A stretch of 64,000 nt of DNA from Diplonema japonicum (lineage: Eukaryota; Euglenozoa; Diplonemea; Diplonemida; Diplonemidae). The stretch is from contig OZ025694.1 of NCBI GenBank assembly GCA_964019335.1, forward strand, positions 476,324 to 540,323. The letters are read 5' to 3'. Position numbers and translations under genes: made by a program. Positions 41,230-52,600 of this stretch are shown here, one piece after another (positions within the stretch are counted from its first letter, which is position 1; each line of letters starts with the position of its first letter). The notes under the pieces were generated by a model. That model saw nothing but the letters and a program-made list of their open reading frames with translations, was not told the DNA's origin and did not search any database.

Positions 41230-41860
41230 GAAAGGCGAGCATGCAACCATGCTTAAAACCCTTATATTCGTATCCCGGGCCCCCCAGATACACAAAGCCG
41301 GCCCCAGGGAGCATCAAAACGACTTAGAAAAGGATTATTTTCTCGAAAAGCTGTTTTTTCGCTTTTTTTGACGGGTTTTTAATTAAAAGCGAAAAAACAA
41401 AAAAAAATCGAAAATCAAAAATTAAAACAGGAGGAGAGCATGCAATCATGCTTAAAACCCTTCGTTTCATCCCCCGGGCCCCCCAGATACACAAAGCCGA
41501 CCCCAGGGAGCATCAAAATGATAGAAAAGGATTATTTTCCCGAAAAGCTGGTGCTTCCCTGTTTCAGGCAGGATCCTAATTGGGAGCGAAATCAAAAGTC
41601 AATAATTAAAACGGGAGGAGAGCACGCAACCATGCATATAATAACCCTTTTATTCGTCCCCCGGGCCCCCCAGATACACAAAGCCGACCCCAGGGAGCAT
41701 CAAAACGACTTAGAAAAGGATTATTTTAATTAGAACGGGAGGAGAGCATGCAACCATACTTATAACCCTTCTATTCGTCTCCCGGACCTCCCAGGTACAC
41801 AACGCCTGCATCGAAACAACTTAGAAAAGGATTATTTTCCCGAAAGTCGGCATTCTCCCT
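41230..41860. repeat. Tandem repeat, four diverged copies (about 110-200 bp)
   Basis: Units begin near 41238, 41438, 41618 and 41744 with GAGCATGCAACCATGCTTA. They continue through CCCGGGCCCCCCAGATACAC and GGGAGCATCAAAACGAC to AGAAAAGGATTATTTT. The spacing differs because the trailing part varies in length. It lies directly downstream (on the minus strand) of the hAT remnant and may be its subterminal repeat array. Confidence 0.75.
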
Positions 41861-42054
41861 GTTTTTGGCGGGTTTTTAACTGGGCACGAAAGTCAATAAT
41901 GAAAAACATTGAAACTTGAACGGGAAGTAGCAACGCACAAAGTAAGGGGGCGCCTTGAAAAGCTCCATGGGACACACGGAAGCGTGCCCGTTGAGGCAGG
42001 ATGTTCACCCACAGAGAACTGAATGCACGCACACAGCGATGAACGCACGATTTC

Positions 42055-43346
42055 TTACCTCCCTGCTTGCAACCCGGCGTGCCTGAGAACGTGGTGCCTG
42101 TCAGACGAAGACAGAGCACCACTGATGTCCTGGTTCAGGTACAAGAACAACAGCTGCCTTCGTACGTCTGGTGCGAGGCGGACGCGACGGATCTCTCCGA
42201 ACTTGGCGTCGATCGAGGAGAACACCGCGTCCACGGCTGTTACCACAGGCTGCGTGTACAGCAGCGACAAGGCCCTGTCATGCAAAACAGGGAGAGCAGC
42301 TTGCTGAGCCAGCCACCACGCTTCAATATCGAATGAGGTACTCGTCTCAAGGCTGTCCATTTGGGCTATGGCCGAGTAGGACAGCATTCCCCCTCTGACA
42401 CGTCTTGCAGAGGTAGGCTGTCGCGTACTGTTGCGAAGCCGGCCTGCATCGCGCTTTGAAATACGGGGTCAAGACAGCGCATCGCTTCCCAAAAAGGAAA
42501 ATTGGGGTGGGTTCGCCATCTAGCCAGGAAAGTTTCACGAGCAGCGGGCTCCAGCTTGCTGGACAAGTCCTCCATCTGCCCCGCGATGTCGGCGGCGATC
42601 GGCTTTCTGACCGGGTCAGCAATGCGGTCCATCGTCTCGATCACCGGCAACAATCGGTGAGCAACCGAAGCGATCTTCTCCTGCATGTCTGGCAACTGCA
42701 GAAGATCCTTGAGCTCCAGCAAGGATTTGCAGGATGCTGAGCCTGTCTTTTCGACCTCCGAAGCCACAAAGCCTTGGAGTAGCTTAAACCGCTTCGCAAT
42801 GTGGAGATAACACCCAAAGGCTGAAGACAGGCGGGTGTCGTTAAGAGTCTTCTTCGCCTGAGGTGGGCCGTCGGAGGCGGAGTCGATGATCGAGGACAGC
42901 ATCGACTTTAACTGCCCGGGGGTCGGTGCTTCGGGCAAAGAAGTTGCCACACGACGAACGGAGGCGACAAGCTCCGCAAACCTGGTCTCGTACGCCGCAG
43001 CACAGCCCTTCCTCGTTTTAAGGGTTTCAACCTTCTCCACGGACGTCAGCATTTGCTGCAACTCCTGCGTCGACCTGACGTGCCCGGCGCTGTTCTGCAG
43101 TTGGAACTGCATCCACCTGGTCTTCCGGGTGGGGCACGAGTAGAACAGGTTACTGAACTTTCGTGCAACCTTCAATGCCTCTGCCTCGTTATCTCTGTGG
43201 AGCTTTTCCATGACATTCTTGAGGAAGTGCAAGAGGTGGCATGGGCCACCAGCTGGTCCCTGCTCTTCTCCAAGAGCTGAGTCTTGTATCGCACCTCTGA
43301 AGAAGTCACAGATTCTTCAGAAGAGGAAGAGGAACAAGTGTCGGAC
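42055..43346 (-). pseudogene. hAT-family transposase remnant
   Basis: Minus-strand frame with a start at 43346 (MSDTCSSSSSEESVTSS), then, after a frame change near 43250, a long hAT-like body. It shows PCHLLHFLKNV, the TRWMQFQLQN position of the hAT TRW motif, and RWRTHPNFPFWEAMRCLDP. A further single-base shift in a G run near 42390 is needed to reach the C-terminal dimerisation region (EAWWLAQQAALPVLHDRALS; FLYLNQD). N-terminal BED finger and catalytic first Asp region are missing. The transposase is therefore truncated and frameshifted and cannot be active. Confidence 0.8.
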
Positions 43347-43554
43347 ATTTTATCCTAAAAAAAAGTATTTGGGGTGAGTTCTTACGAAAATAATAAAAAA
43401 AGTCCGAAAACCAGTTTTTTCAAAACTGCATTTAAGGCCTTAAATAAGGCTCTATTTTGGGTTTTGATGGCTGGAATGGGCTCAGATCGTCAAAATAGGG
43501 TTTTTAGAAAAAAGAATTTTTGAGCATGGTCTTGGTATTTTTTGCCAGAAATAT

Positions 43555-43735
43555 GGGTTTTGGATCGATCAAACCGATCCGAAATTAAAAAAAAACCGAT
43601 CAGACCGATCCGAAATTAGAAAAAACCGATCAAACCGATCCGAAATTAGAAAAAAACCGATCATAAACCGATCAAACCGATCCGAAATTAGAAAAAAACC
43701 GATCATTAACCCGACTGTGATCGAAAATCTAAAAT
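43555..43735. repeat. Short tandem repeat, CCGATC(A)AAACCGATCC units
   Basis: Irregular array of about 29-33 bp units combining CCGATCAAACCGATCCGAAA with A-runs, AT-rich, upstream (minus strand) of the hAT remnant. Confidence 0.7.
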
Positions 43736-44486
43736 TGCTCGGGTCGGGTTTCAAAACCCGAAGGTGATCGGTTATCCCTGGACACTATGCTTTGCTTTTT
43801 TGCTTTTATTTCTTTTCTTTTAAGTCGAGGGTGCATACCTGCGACATATGGGGGGCCCGACGGCACACGGCTACGACAGGAGACCACTCTTCTCCTCGAG
43901 CCAAACAGCCCCTTACCTTGCACGACTCCATGTAGTGTTCCTCGCCCAGATGCCGTCCATCTCATCGCGACAAACAGCCACCGCAGGCACCAGGCAGCAA
44001 CCGCAGAACGGTGACCGATTAGTGTGAATTTCTTCAGAACAGTGAGCACCCCCATGCACACTGAAACTTTATCGAATTTTCTTTATTTCTTTTTAAGCGA
44101 CGCGTCACATACTGCAGGTTCCCTTCAAAGACATCTTTTCTTTTCTTTTCTTTTTTTACTTCTTATTACTGCAGCAATAACATAATAAATGTACACACAG
44201 GCTGAAAAATGCGGGTCTGCTTGTTCACCGCACAGGTGACTGCTGAGCGCGCAGCTCCCTGCCGATGTTGGGTGCACATCTACCAGATCCTTTTCTCTTA
44301 GGCAGGCGGTTGATGATGGCGCACTTAAGCCACTCCCGCCCCAGCTCCGTTCGTGCGCTCTTGGCGATTCGACTCCGTGATGCCACTCGTGACACAATGA
44401 AAAGATATTTTAGATTCTTTTTTCTTCTTCATCGAGCACGAGAAGGCCGATGAGCGCAAAAACGCACCTACTTTAAAATAATACTA
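43736..44486. other. Spacer with dispersed repeat motif
   Basis: Contains GCGTCACATACTGCAGG and following T/C run at 44100-44160, matching 31806-31860. Short mixed-composition segments at 43840-44010 and 44220-44400 have no recognisable product. Confidence 0.5.
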
Positions 44487-44694
44487 TAAAACAAAAAATG
44501 CCGGACGGCAGAAACAACTATGCCAACCGCCGACCCACCACGGGAAAGCCTGGGAACCAGGAAGACAGAACCTTTGCCATCCTACGGTCCATCGATGAGT
44601 TTGGGATTATGCCCCAACCCACCTGGAATATGGACTAAACGGCACTTCAAATGAAAGAACCCGGACGTTTGTCCGTCCGGCATTTTTTGTTTTA
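44487..44694. mobile_element. 208-bp TIR element with TA-type ends
   Basis: Perfect 22-bp inverted ends at 44487-44508 (contains AAAACAAAAAATGCCGGACG) and 44673-44694. The outermost bases can be read as TA duplications on both sides, as in Tc1/mariner-type insertions. There is no transposase, only a 46-codon + frame described separately. Confidence 0.75.
44498..44638 (+). CDS. 46-aa ORF inside the TIR element
   Basis: The ATG is part of the left inverted end. The frame runs MPDGRNNYANRRPTTGKPGN... to ...PQPTWNMD and a stop at 44636-44638. The composition is protein-like (Pro, Asn, Arg-rich, one Trp) and not low-complexity, but no homology is recognised. It could be chance, a captured exon or a small element-encoded peptide. 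Confidence 0.3.
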   Translation: MPDGRNNYANRRPTTGKPGNQEDRTFAILRSIDEFGIMPQPTWNMD

Positions 44695-44793
44695 CAGTAG
44701 TCTTTTTCTATTCATGCATGCAGTGATATCAGATTTTGGTAGAAAATAAAAAAAGAAGAGAAAGGGAAAGAAAAAAATAACCGGAAAAGAAAA

Positions 44794-47380
44794 ATGCCGA
44801 GCATCAAGGTGCTGAACATAGCTCTGGTGCTGCTGTGTATCATGTTGACAGCCTTCATTTGCACCTTCCTCGCGATACGCAGCAGCGACGATGCGCTGGA
44901 TGACACGAAGAAGTCGCGTGATGATTCTGTGAAGTCGTGCTTTGCAGTTGGGGAAGACAGCGTGCAGAACAGGACCGAGGAATATCTCGACTTACTCATG
45001 TCCACTGTGTCAGGTCATACACAGCAGTTTATGGACAAGCTGACATCGCACGCCATCGGAGTAGAGAGAGAGCTCGAGGCAAGGACGTGGGACGAGGTGA
45101 AGCATTGGGACTTCCACAACCTCGCAAGGTACTACTGGGCCTATCAGGAGATGCGCAAGACAGGTGCCACAACAATCGGCTTGCATTTCCGTAACGAGAT
45201 GTATTTGCTCTACATCGAGAACTCCAGGACAGTGGACAGACCACCCGACGAGTACCACCACATTGACACCACAATAAACTACGGAGCAGACACCCCCAAC
45301 GGTGGTCTTGGGCAGTACTTCTATGCCAGTGTGAACAACCGAACAGGGTATCCTATTGTCCCTACCCCCTTTGTCATCGACACCGACCCCACGAACTGCA
45401 GCAGGACGGCACTGGAAAGCAATGGCGAAGTCCCCGATGAAGTCTGCGGCACAGGCAGCTTTGAAACCACGTACTACCGGTTCCTCTACGCAGATATAGG
45501 TGCCCAGTACCCTCACCCCCTCTGGTACCCTGCGTCAATTGTTGGCAGTTATCTCGTTATGATGTTTGTGGCGCCCATCGAGTTCTCATTTGTCCCTTCG
45601 GGCTACACCTTCATTGGAGCCGATCTGCGCCAGATCAGTCAGTTCATTCAAAAGATGTCGATTGGCGGCCCTGTCGGGGAATACGAGTCGAGGGGCCGTC
45701 TGTTCATTACAGTGAGGAGTCATTTGCTTGCCCCAGATGACGGCGGGATTCTTGTTGCCGCGTCCCACGGGAAGTATGTATTCTTTTAAAGCACAACGAC
45801 ACTCTGCACAGTTCGGTTAATGAAACAGACAAGAATTCAGTCAACGTAATCTACCCTGCGAACAGCACTGACAGCATTATCCAAAGCGTGGGGCTCATCA
45901 CTGAAGAACAGCAGACGGATTTTGATGGGCTCGTGGAGTCGAAGAACACTTCAACTCTTAACATCACAACTGACTACGCACCAGGTGGGGAGAAATTTTA
46001 CTACAGGTTTGCAAGAAGCTAAAAAGAAGAATTCAATAACTCAATAGAGTGGGAAGCTTAGTCGACCCCTTCCTTGTGGACTGGTACGTGCATGTCTTGC
46101 TGGACAGGGAGTACATTCTGGGTAGCATCGACGCTAAGACAGATGAGACAAAGGCAGCTATTGACGCAGCAGAGAAAAAAGTAGATGACAACTTGTACAG
46201 CGCACGCACTGTGTTGTACCTCCTGGTGGCCGTTGTCGCAGTGGCACTGACAGTGGTGTCTGTTATTTTCGTCCTGCGTATTATCAGCCCGCTCGTGGTG
46301 CTAGAACGGGAAATGGCGATGGTGGCTGTGATGAACTTAGAAGGAGTCAACACAGGAAGGCCTCTGAGCTCTTTGGAAGAAGTTCGCCTCATGCAAGCGA
46401 GCTTCCTGCAGATGATCGACAACCTTGTGGAGTACAGGAACTACATGCCCGCCTCCGTGCTGCAAAACGAGGATGAGACCGACTTCGACGAGGAAACCGT
46501 ACTGGAGAGCAACCACAGCAACAGCAGCAAAGGGACGTCGGGGATGAAGAAGTCATCCAACGGTTCGTCAGCGCACCTTGCGAAGAACATCCTTGCAGGG
46601 ACCGATGTGAAGCAGAAGAGGGTAACACTACTGTCGTGCAACGTGCTAGGGTTCCTAGTAGGACAGGGCCTGGGCGACGTGACGCACAACGTGAGCGACT
46701 ACCTGACGATGGCGTTGTCGATGGTCAAGATCACGAAGGGCATCCCCGACGGCTTCAGCGGGGACAGGCTGTACGTGTCGTGGAACGGTGTGCGCATGTG
46801 CTCATCGCATAAAACCGCAGCCTACAAATGCGCACGAGGCATCACCAAAGACAAGGCACAGGGCAGAAGGTACTCTATCGGGATCGTGTCTGGCGAGGTA
46901 AAGTGCGGGAACATGGGCTGCGAGGGGATGAAGAAGTACTCGTTCGTCGGTTCACTGTCGTCATGGGTGCACATCGTAGAGAGGGTGTGCCGAGTGAGGG
47001 GGGCACCTATTGCAGTGGACTCCTCCGTTCATGAGGAGGTAGCGACCTTGGCCTACATGCGCTCCTTGCAGCACGTGACTTATGAAAAGCACTCTACAAG
47101 GACGCTGATGGTCTACGAAGCAATGGATGAGAAGGAGATGAATGAAGAGGAATGGATGTACCAGCTAGAAGGGGGTGCACGGGTTGACCCCAACAAAGTG
47201 TTCAACACCAGCTTCGACATGTTCATGGCAGGAAATGTCGAGGAGGCGATCAAGGCGCTCGATACCGCGACCGACGATGGCAGCGAGGTCTTCAAACGGT
47301 ATAAGGAGCGGCTCTCCAAAGCGACTGCGCACCCCCAGTTGTGTGACCCTTACGGCACGCATGATGAGCTGGTAAGCTGA
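44794..47380 (+). CDS. Receptor-type nucleotide-cyclase-like protein, three exons, probably catalytically impaired
   Basis: Exons 44794-45773, 45812-46006 and 46048-47380 give 835 residues. A first helix near the N-terminus (VLNIALVLLCIMLTAFICTF) is followed by a large extracellular sensor (about 30-460, Cache-like, many N-glycosylation sites). A second helix (YLLVAVVAVALTVVSVIFVL) follows, then a HAMP-like linker (SPLVVLEREMAMV) and a class III cyclase-type domain (about 590-750). Conserved pieces are GDRLYVSWN and SIGIVSGEVKCGNMGCEGMK. At the metal-binding position the usual Asp (DIxGFT) is replaced in TLLSCNVLGFL, so catalysis is doubtful. The C-terminal FNTSFDMFMAGNVEEAIKAL segment resembles tails of euglenozoan cyclases. 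The two introns (38 and 41 nt) are required to join the frames. Likely a membrane sensor, perhaps a regulatory partner of an active cyclase. Confidence 0.8.
45774..45811 (+). other. Intron 1 of cyclase-like gene (38 nt)
   Basis: GTATGT...CTGCACAG. Splicing inside an AA|T codon joins the SHG end of exon 1 to NSVNETDKN and removes a stop. Confidence 0.85.
46007..46047 (+). other. Intron 2 of cyclase-like gene (41 nt)
   Basis: GTTTGC...ACTCAATAG. Splicing within AG|A joins FYYR to VGSLVDPFLVDW and removes in-frame stops. The 5' end differs from GTATG. Confidence 0.75.
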
Positions 47381-47714
47381 GTGGACATGAGAGTGAGAAA
47401 CAAGAGGCAGCTTTTTTTAACATGGTTCTCAAGGACTGGTCTTTTCGTATAGCTGCATGAAGAAAAAAGAAATTAAAAAATAGAAAATAGTCAAATTTGC
47501 CCCCCTCAAAAAAATGAAACTTTTAATTTAAAGATTTTTTGTTTTAAAATTTTTCTTCCCCCCCCCCCCCCCCGAACTAACAAGTTCAACAACAACTATC
47601 TAGACTAAACAACAAAAAAGAAACAGCAAGTATTTTATTATTATTATATTTTTTTTTTAGGAAGAAAGAATAACGCTCGTGTCGAACAAATGGAGCGAAA
47701 ACTTTATTAATTTT

Positions 47715-47745
<31 letters not shown>

Positions 47746-48340
47746 GGCAAGCAAGATGTTTCGGATAAAGCCGCCGCAATCCGGAATGAAATCTATATAA
47801 GATAGTCTGGGGAGCGGCCTTTCGGGTCAGATTAGAGAATATCCCTCGACAGAAGGCACAAAAAAAAGAATGAAAACAAAAATGATAACTTCCTGACACG
47901 CTTCAATGCTTGCTGTTATGGCTTTCTCTAAATCCTGTTAGTAACTTTTTTTTTTTTTAAATCCCGTATTTTATATTCTTTTTATACTTTTCTTTATATT
48001 TTTCACCCATATTCACCTTCCTCGTCAGTGCCAAAAAAAAAAAAGATTTTTGTTTCCCTTCCCCCACTTTTTCTTTGCCGTAAGTGTCGCACATGTGAAA
48101 GGCTACTATAATTTGGGACCATGGCTTACCCAAGGAATAACCTTCACACTGTAGTGACAACCAACGAGGAAGAAGAAGGCTCTGCGGCAAGAAAGAAACA
48201 AACCTGTAAATTCTTTTTTTTTTTCATTTTTAAAGAAAAATGAACGAAAGACTCTCTTCACTTCTCTCTTCAAGATCATCCTTAAAATCAAAGAAAGGAA
48301 CGTTGCAGGGGCAACGCGTCCTGCGAACAGGAAGAAAAGG

Positions 48341-48374
<34 letters not shown>

Positions 48375-48540
48375 ATGATCCTTTTTTTTTTTGTTTTTTT
48401 TTTTTACATGATACATAACAGTGCGGTTTACTTTATCTCAGGTTTTGATTCTCTTTTTTTCGTCCCAGAGAAAGATTTCCCAGAAAGTATTATTTTGGCA
48501 GAATACCGTATTTAAACAATTGAGTTTGTATTTTTTTTTC
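47381..48540. other. AT-rich spacer
   Basis: Homopolymer-rich: C run 47560-47573, T run 47716-47746, A run near 48341-48371. A fragment near 47677 (CGCTCGTG...AACAAATGGAGCG) matches the end of repeat family P. No gene. Confidence 0.6.
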
Positions 48541-48938
48541 TATATGAGCTCGCCCAAAATGTCAACACTTTTTTTAGCAGTTCGTAAATTCCTTGTTTGA
48601 CTATTTGAGCAAAAAATGGGCAGCATGCAACCATAGGAAGATAACATATATGGTGTACCTGTTGCCGTTCTTTCAATTGCGATGCTTGTTTTGCCATGAG
48701 GGTGGCAGGCTTTGCAACCGACTGACCCCGAAGCGAAAAACAGAAGGTCAAAAAAACGGAAAATGTTTAAAATGCAATTTTAAAGCTTGAAATATTGTGA
48801 CTTATATGGTGAACACACTTAGACCGCAATTCTGCCCGCAAAGTGGTGTCGGACTACTTTTGTACTTATAAATTTTCCGAGGGTTTTCCGTTGCAAAAGA
48901 GGGTCATTTGTTGACATTTTTTTGGACAAGCTATATAG
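48541..48938 (+). mobile_element. TIR element, family T1, copy 2
   Basis: About 398 bp from TATATGAGCTCGCCC to GGACAAGCTATATA. Interior GGGCAGCATGCAACCATAGG and GAGGGTGGCAGGCTTTGCAA is shared with copies 1 and 3. No transposase frame. Confidence 0.7.
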
Positions 48939-51900
48939 CCATTTTTTTAATTGTTATTAAAATTTTTTTTTTTGGATTTTCTTTTTGAACTTTCAATTTT
49001 TTATAATACAGGCAAACTGTTATAGCAATTACAGTTCACCATCGATTTCACGTCCCGCTCTCCAGTTTAAACACAAAAAAAAAAAGGGAAAAAAAAAAAA
49101 AGGAAAGGGCATTTGCTATCCCGCGATGGGTTCTCGGTACTGAGCGGTGTCGTCTCATTACCTTTTCTTTTTTTCCAGAGCTCTGTCAAATAATAAAGGA
49201 TAGCAGATTTTTATTACCAACAAATATATGAGCCATAGTCTGAGCTTGAGGCTTTTCGATTTTTTTTGCTACGAGGCCCTCGTGCAGAAAGACGGTAACG
49301 AGAGTTTATATTGTGGCCCCATTTGGCGGTTGGTAAGTATGTTTTATTACAGAAAAGAAAAGAATAAATACAACAAAAAAAGGTACTTTTATGATAAGTA
49401 TTTTTACTCTCCCTCCCTTTCGTCTTGACCTCCAGGTCATTTCCCTGCCCCCCTTTTTTATTCGTGATGCACTCGTTTTCTTTTTTGTCTTTTTATTTTC
49501 CCCCCCTTTTTTTTGGCTGACGCACTTCTTTTTTGTTTATTGTTTTGTGTTTCATTTACTTTGTTTCTGTTTTTTAAAAAAAAAAGAAAAACAAAAAAGA
49601 AAAAGGTACGTGTAATGTGAGAATTGTCGGACTGACAAATTCCCGGACCGCCCAAAAAGGCCCCCTGCAGTGGCCTTAAAGAGAAATCTCCCAGGCAGAA
49701 AATGGTCCAGACTGACACATTCCTGCCGATATTTGTCGGTTGGCATTTTTCATTTTTACGTGTCCCGTTTTTCTTTTTTCCTTTTTTTGGTGACGAACAG
49801 GCAACAAACTGCTATTTTCCCCCCCTTTTTTTTTCCCCGTGAGAAGGGATCAGGAGGGTCAAAAAAAAATAAAGAAAAAAAAAGGTGTCAAAAAAAGAAG
49901 AAGTAGAAAACGACCTTTCTTTTTTTTTTTTTATAATGTCGTGATGTTCTCACAGAATCCCGTGCTTTAGAAGCCCTCGTGTGTATTTTGTGTTTTTTTT
50001 TGTTTTTTGTTGCTTTTTTTAATTTCTTTTACTCTTATTGCACTCCGCATACAAAAAAAAGAAAAAGATGGTCTTTTCTTTTTTTTTTTACCGCCGGAAT
50101 TGCTGTTTCCCCCTCTTATTTTATCATTTTCTTTTTTCAGGCGTCCTGCCACATACCGCAGGTACCCTTAAATGTCTCTTTTTTTTTTTATTGCGCTCTT
50201 CTCAATTTTATTTCACTTCAGCAAAATCCAGCGCTAGAAGCGTGTAATGTGGACTCGGGGACCCTTTTTTTTGCGACCTCTATCCCCCAGTTTTTGATTT
50301 ACTAGGATACTGAATGAGGTAAAATTGAGGAGAGCAATATAACACCACCTTATTCACGCTCAATGAACTTTCTGTCACTCTCTTGGAAGGAAAAAAGGAA
50401 GTGACAGAAGGTTCCTTTTTCGTTGTGAATAAATAGCTATTGCTTGAAAGGCGTTAGTTGTAACATTGTTGCACACAATAACAATTAACTGACTCTTTTC
50501 TTCCCCTTTTTTCTTTTATAAAGATGAACTTTTAAAGCCTTATAGTATACACATTTCTTTTTTCCCATTTTCCCCTTGTTGCTGCAGGCATGTCCCCTCT
50601 CTTGATCCTTTTCCATTCCCACCTTCCTACCTTTTGATTCTATTTCTTAACCCGCTCTTTTCTACGCTTTGTTCTTACTGTAGCGCCTGTCAGAAGTTTC
50701 ATTGTTTTTTCTTTCTATTTTTTTTTATAATAGTTTTCCCACATCCTTAGGACAGGTGGTGTCACCTTCTGTAGGAACAGGGCATATTCCCTTTTCTTTG
50801 TTTTATAATTTCCACGGCGATCGTTCAACTCCAAGAAAGAAAGTTTGTCTTTCGCTTTGATCCGGACGGGTGATAGGTACTTGGCAGACCGTTATCTGAC
50901 TGAGACATAAAACTAACCTTCCTTTTTTTTAATTTTTCTTTGTGAAGATAATTAGCTACTGTAAAAACCCCCCTTTTTTTATCTTTGCGAACTGTTGAGG
51001 CCTGGGCAGCAAAGGGCAACGTCAAGAAGAAGACATCTTTGCACCTTTGCGTCAGAAAGGAAGACCAGAGGGCTATGGCTACGACAAGACCCTTGTTCTC
51101 GTCTACCAAACATGCAGCCGATGTTCTTAGTCCATGACGACATGTGAGGGCCCCAGTCCACGGTGTGCACCAACCAGCGCACCGCAAAAATTGATCAACT
51201 TTTTTTTACAGCCCGGTTTTTACAGTACTTTTTGCTTCAAGCTGCAAAAGAAGAAAAAGAGATGAAGAAAGAAAGAAAGAAAGAGGAGGAGAGGTGAGCG
51301 AAGGAGGCACTTAAGTTTCTTTTTTCGAGATTGTTTGTTTTCTTGCAGATAATGAATGGTCTTCGTCCCCCCTTTGTCTTTCTTTTCTAATTTGTTTCAT
51401 TTTGGATACTCATAAATTATTGCCCCCCCGCCCCCCCCCGTCCCGAAGGTTTCTGTTCACTTTTTAGTTTTTTTTTCTCCCTTTTCGCCCTTTCTCTGTC
51501 GGATCTTTTTTTTTTAAAAGGATATTCTAGAACGCCCCCCAAAAAGATGTTCTATCATAGACAATGTGATAACCCTGATATTAATGTCCATGAGCAAGAC
51601 GGGATTAATATCATCGAGACGAGAAAAAAAAAAGAAGAAGCAGCATTTTAAGCTGTTTTTATTTATTTATTTATTTATTTCACTCTTCCGAAATTACTTC
51701 ACGCACTAGGGGGCCCGTTACTTCACGCTAAATCTCATTACTTCACGGTGAAATAATGGCCTGTTTTCCGTGAAGTGGTTTCCGGTAAATAATACGCCTC
51801 AGCAGGCCAATTTTTGCCTCCGTTCAGTTCCCAGTGGGGCAACTTTTTCCTTTTTCCTCTCAGTTTGCCAATTTCGCCCCAGGTTCAGCTCAATTGGCCA

Positions 51901-52029
51901 ACTTTCTTTCTTTTGCCTCGGCTCAGTTCTAAGTTGGACTACTTTTTCCTTTGCCCACTTGGCTAGGCCTTGTCCCAGTTTCAAATATCAACTTTTCTGT
52001 TTAGTCAGCTTACCAAGCTCCCCAAAAGA
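48939..52029. other. Spacer without recognisable genes
   Basis: T/C and A runs throughout. Position 50139-50185 repeats the 7393-7440 motif. Position 50990-51185 is GC-balanced with a short + frame (around AWAAKGNVKKKTSLHLCVRK) that could be a gene relic. From 51692 the sequence AAATTACTTCACG appears, with a rough inverted match at 52215-52232, suggesting a diverged TIR element of about 540 bp. Confidence 0.45.
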
Positions 52030-52600
52030 CATCAAAATACCGAAGCAGCAGCAGAAGGTGATAAACGAGTGCCGCGCCGGGTATGAGAAGGCCTGATTAG
52101 AGGGTGACAGTGGCAGTGCCAGCGACAGCGGCAGCTCTTAGTCAACAAAAGGAGGAAAAACAACTTGTATTGTAACCTTTGTAACCCCCCTCTTGTTGTA
52201 CCACCCCTTTGTGTCTCTCGTGATGAAGTAATTTCAGAGTGTCGTGAAATAAGACCACTTACCAAGTAACGCTTAACCGTCCTCTCGGTTCCGCATTTTA
52301 CCATCGAGTGCCCGCAGACCCGCAAACCCGAATGCAGAACCTCGAGGCAACGGTAAAGTCTACTTGTTGGCAGTAAATAGCTCCCCCCGCTGTAAAAGCC
52401 TCTTACTACCCGTAATTTTAATTCTTGTTCATTATCTCGGGACAACGTTATTCGTTTTGTACTATTTGTAAGAGTGACAAACTTACGGAGATCTTTTGAC
52501 CTTAGTACGAAGAAGTGTGACGGCAGCGCACTGCAGCATACTGTAGGGTTGTAGAACCTATCGCAAAGATCTATTATCCGGGCCACTTCTTCCAGAAATT
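52030..52600 (-). other. Balanced-composition block, unexplained
   Basis: Unlike its surroundings, this block has few homopolymers and contains a 184-codon minus-strand frame (52032-52586). The translation (Arg, Ser, Cys-rich) has no recognisable domain. It may be the interior of a transposon, an unknown non-coding RNA or a decayed gene. Confidence 0.3.

Noticed and set aside
45774-45791. 18-nt intron ending at the first AG after GTATGT
   Set aside because: Its removal puts the downstream exon out of frame and gives an early stop. The 38-nt choice ending at 45811 keeps the frame.
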